This document shows, in pieces, positions 5,393 to 6,935 of a DNA stretch of 6,935 bases. The number at the start of each line of letters is the position of its first letter. Position 1 is the stretch's first letter. The DNA comes from JASBSR01 sp963847575 (GTDB lineage Bacteria; Pseudomonadota; Gammaproteobacteria; SZUA-229): positions 1-6,935 of the forward strand of contig CAWKAL010000119.1 of the NCBI GenBank assembly GCA_963847575.1, given 5' to 3'. A program made the position numbers and the translations under genes. The notes under the pieces were generated by a model, which had not been told where the DNA came from, ran no database searches, and saw only the letters and a program-made list of their open reading frames with translations.

Positions 5393-6935
5393 TTACCCTG
5401 ATGTTAAGGCACTGGCATCATCTGCCGAATAACGAGGTCGCTGAGTTACTCGAATCAGACGTTGTTAAAGGCCTCGATACTTTCGAGGTAACACACCGCC
5501 AGGCGCAGTTTGGCGTAAACCGACTTACGCTCAAAAAAGGCACCAGCCCGCTGGTTTTATTTTTAATACAATTTCATCAGCCGCTGGTTTACATTTTGCT
5601 GGCTGCGGTGGTGGTTACCTTTGCATTGCAGGAATGGGTCGACAGCAGTGTCATCTTCGGTGTCGTGCTGGTCAACGCGGTGATCGGTTTTATCCAGGAA
5701 TCAAAGGCACTAAAAGCCATCGAAGCACTCGCACGCAGCATGGAAGGCAGTGCGATGGTGATCCGCGCCGGCAAAAAACTAAAAATTTCCGCAGCCGAAC
5801 TGGTGCTCGGTGATCTTGTGCTGCTGCAATCGGGCGACAAGGTGCCGGCGGATTTACGCATGATACGCAGTCGCGAGTTGCAGATCGATGAATCGGCGCT
5901 CACCGGCGAATCGGTACCCGTGCAAAAACAGATCGAACCCCTGCGCCAGGAAACCGTGCTGGCGGATCGCACTAACATGGCGTATTCATCAAGCCTGGTG
6001 ACTTACGGTACCGGTGCCGGGATCGTGGTTGCCAGCGGTGACGGCACCGAGATCGGGCAGATCAATGCATTGATTTCAAGTGCGACTTCACTGGCAACGC
6101 CGCTGACCCGAAAGATTACCCATTTCAGTGGCATCCTGCTGTGGATTATCCTCGGCCTCGCAGGCCTGACCCTGCTTGCCGGCTGGATGCACGGCGAGCC
6201 CTTGCTGGATACCTTCATGGCGGCAGTCGCGCTGGCTGTCGGCGCCATCCCCGAGGGCCTGCCCGCGGCGATGACCATCATGCTGGCGATTGGCGTGAAC
6301 AAAATGGCGCGACGTCATGCCATCATCCGCAAAATGACGGCAGTCGAAACCCTCGGCAGTACCACGGTCATCTGTTCGGATAAAACCGGCACTCTGACGC
6401 AAAACCAGATGACTGTGCAGCAGTGTTATGCCGCGGGCCGCCGTTATGAATTTACCGGTGTGGGCTACGCGCCGCAGGGTGAGGTTCAATTTGAACAAGC
6501 CACGCTCGACCCGCAGTCGCATCCCGCGTTGATGGAATGTCTGCAGGCAGGGCTGTTGTGCAACGATTCACGATTAATCAATAAAGACGGCCTTCACAGT
6601 ATCGAGGGCGATCCCACTGAAGTCGCCCTGATTACCGCTGCCGCCAAGGCGGGACTGGACCACGAAGAACGCGAACAGCGACTGCCGCGGATTGATACCC
6701 AGCCGTTTGAATCGCAGCACCAGTACATGGCGAGCCTGCACAGTGCAGCGGCTGACTCAGTGTCAGTGATTTATATGAAAGGCTCGGTCGAAAGCATTTT
6801 ATCGCGTTGCGTAGACGCCCTCGGTGTTGATGACCAGTCAATGCCGTTAGACTCCGGCGCGGTGAACAAAGAAGTGCTAACAATGGCGGCAGGCGGTCTG
6901 CGAGTGCTGGCGCTGGCGCGCAAATATGTTGCCAG
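5389..6935 (+). CDS. P2-type cation-transporting ATPase, 5' part (515 codons, cut by window end)
   Basis: Starting at ATG 5389 the frame is open to the right edge, giving 515 of roughly 850-900 residues. The N-terminal cation-ATPase domain (about 5-55) is followed by helices 1-2 (PLVYILLAAVVVTFALQEW; VIFGVVLVNAVIGFIQESKA), the actuator domain with GDKVPADLR and TGES (172-175), helices 3-4 with VGAIPEGLPA (Pro288-Pro292), and the phosphorylation site CSDKTGTLT with Asp331. The nucleotide-binding domain shows GDPTEVAL (407-414) and a KGSVES loop with Lys464 where many relatives have KGAPE. PEGLP with Glu289 matches the calcium-site Glu309 of SERCA, so the protein belongs near P2A Ca2+ pumps, but related bacterial pumps may carry Na+. 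Helices 5-10, which would settle the ion, are outside the window. It starts inside the nhaA stop (ATGA), suggesting a role in the same cation-stress operon. Confidence 0.95.
   Translation, partial: MITLMLRHWHHLPNNEVAELLESDVVKGLDTFEVTHRQAQFGVNRLTLKKGTSPLVLFLIQFHQPLVYILLAAVVVTFALQEWVDSSVIFGVVLVNAVIGFIQESKALKAIEALARSMEGSAMVIRAGKKLKISAAELVLGDLVLLQSGDKVPADLRMIRSRELQIDESALTGESVPVQKQIEPLRQETVLADRTNMAYSSSLVTYGTGAGIVVASGDGTEIGQINALISSATSLATPLTRKITHFSGILLWIILGLAGLTLLAGWMHGEPLLDTFMAAVALAVGAIPEGLPAAMTIMLAIGVNKMARRHAIIRKMTAVETLGSTTVICSDKTGTLTQNQMTVQQCYAAGRRYEFTGVGYAPQGEVQFEQATLDPQSHPALMECLQAGLLCNDSRLINKDGLHSIEGDPTEVALITAAAKAGLDHEEREQRLPRIDTQPFESQHQYMASLHSAAADSVSVIYMKGSVESILSRCVDALGVDDQSMPLDSGAVNKEVLTMAAGGLRVLALARKYVA

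Noticed and set aside
5160..5432. A 90-codon plus-strand frame across the nhaA/ATPase junction
   Set aside because: It is an out-of-frame shadow of the end of nhaA and the start of the ATPase, both of which are strongly conserved in their own frames.

Overview
The window looks like a piece of a gammaproteobacterial chromosome or metagenomic contig. This is judged from the resemblance of the proteins to proteobacterial families (NhaR/NhaA, YccA-type Bax inhibitor-1 protein, VC0807-family membrane protein, HPF/RaiA-like protein) and from tightly packed, Shine-Dalgarno-led genes. I cannot name a genus. Both ends cut through genes.

Left half (1-2946), all on the minus strand. Transcription runs leftward from a divergent control region at about 2947-3068. 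The first three genes form a tight unit: a single-domain HPF/RaiA-like ribosome-associated protein, a seven-helix Bax inhibitor-1/YccA protein, and a predicted lipoprotein with one rhodanese domain that overlaps the BI-1 stop. A 228-base gap follows, with a weak possible terminator, a candidate promoter and three evenly spaced AATCGA repeats. Then come a six-helix VC0807-family membrane protein of unknown function and the 5' part of a class II ketose-bisphosphate aldolase gene. The aldolase is clean for about 76 codons, then carries several small indels in its last ~130 bases before the window edge. It is either a decaying gene or poor sequence at a contig end.

Right half (3069-6935), all on the plus strand. 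Three genes are joined by two ATGA stop/start overlaps: nhaR (LysR-family regulator), nhaA (a long-form Na+/H+ antiporter) and the first 515 codons of a P2-type cation-transporting ATPase that runs off the window. The gene order and coupling suggest one sodium/pH or cation-stress operon: a regulator, a secondary antiporter driven by the proton gradient, and an ATP-driven cation pump. The ATPase substrate (Ca2+ or Na+) cannot be fixed from the part seen.

The most unusual non-coding structure is a perfect 17-bp-arm palindrome (1819-1853) lying inside the signal-peptide codons of the rhodanese lipoprotein, just after the BI-1 stop. I found no CRISPR array, tRNA, rRNA, transposase or defence system, and no clear new system. 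The best leads are the coupled NhaR-NhaA-ATPase operon and the embedded palindrome.
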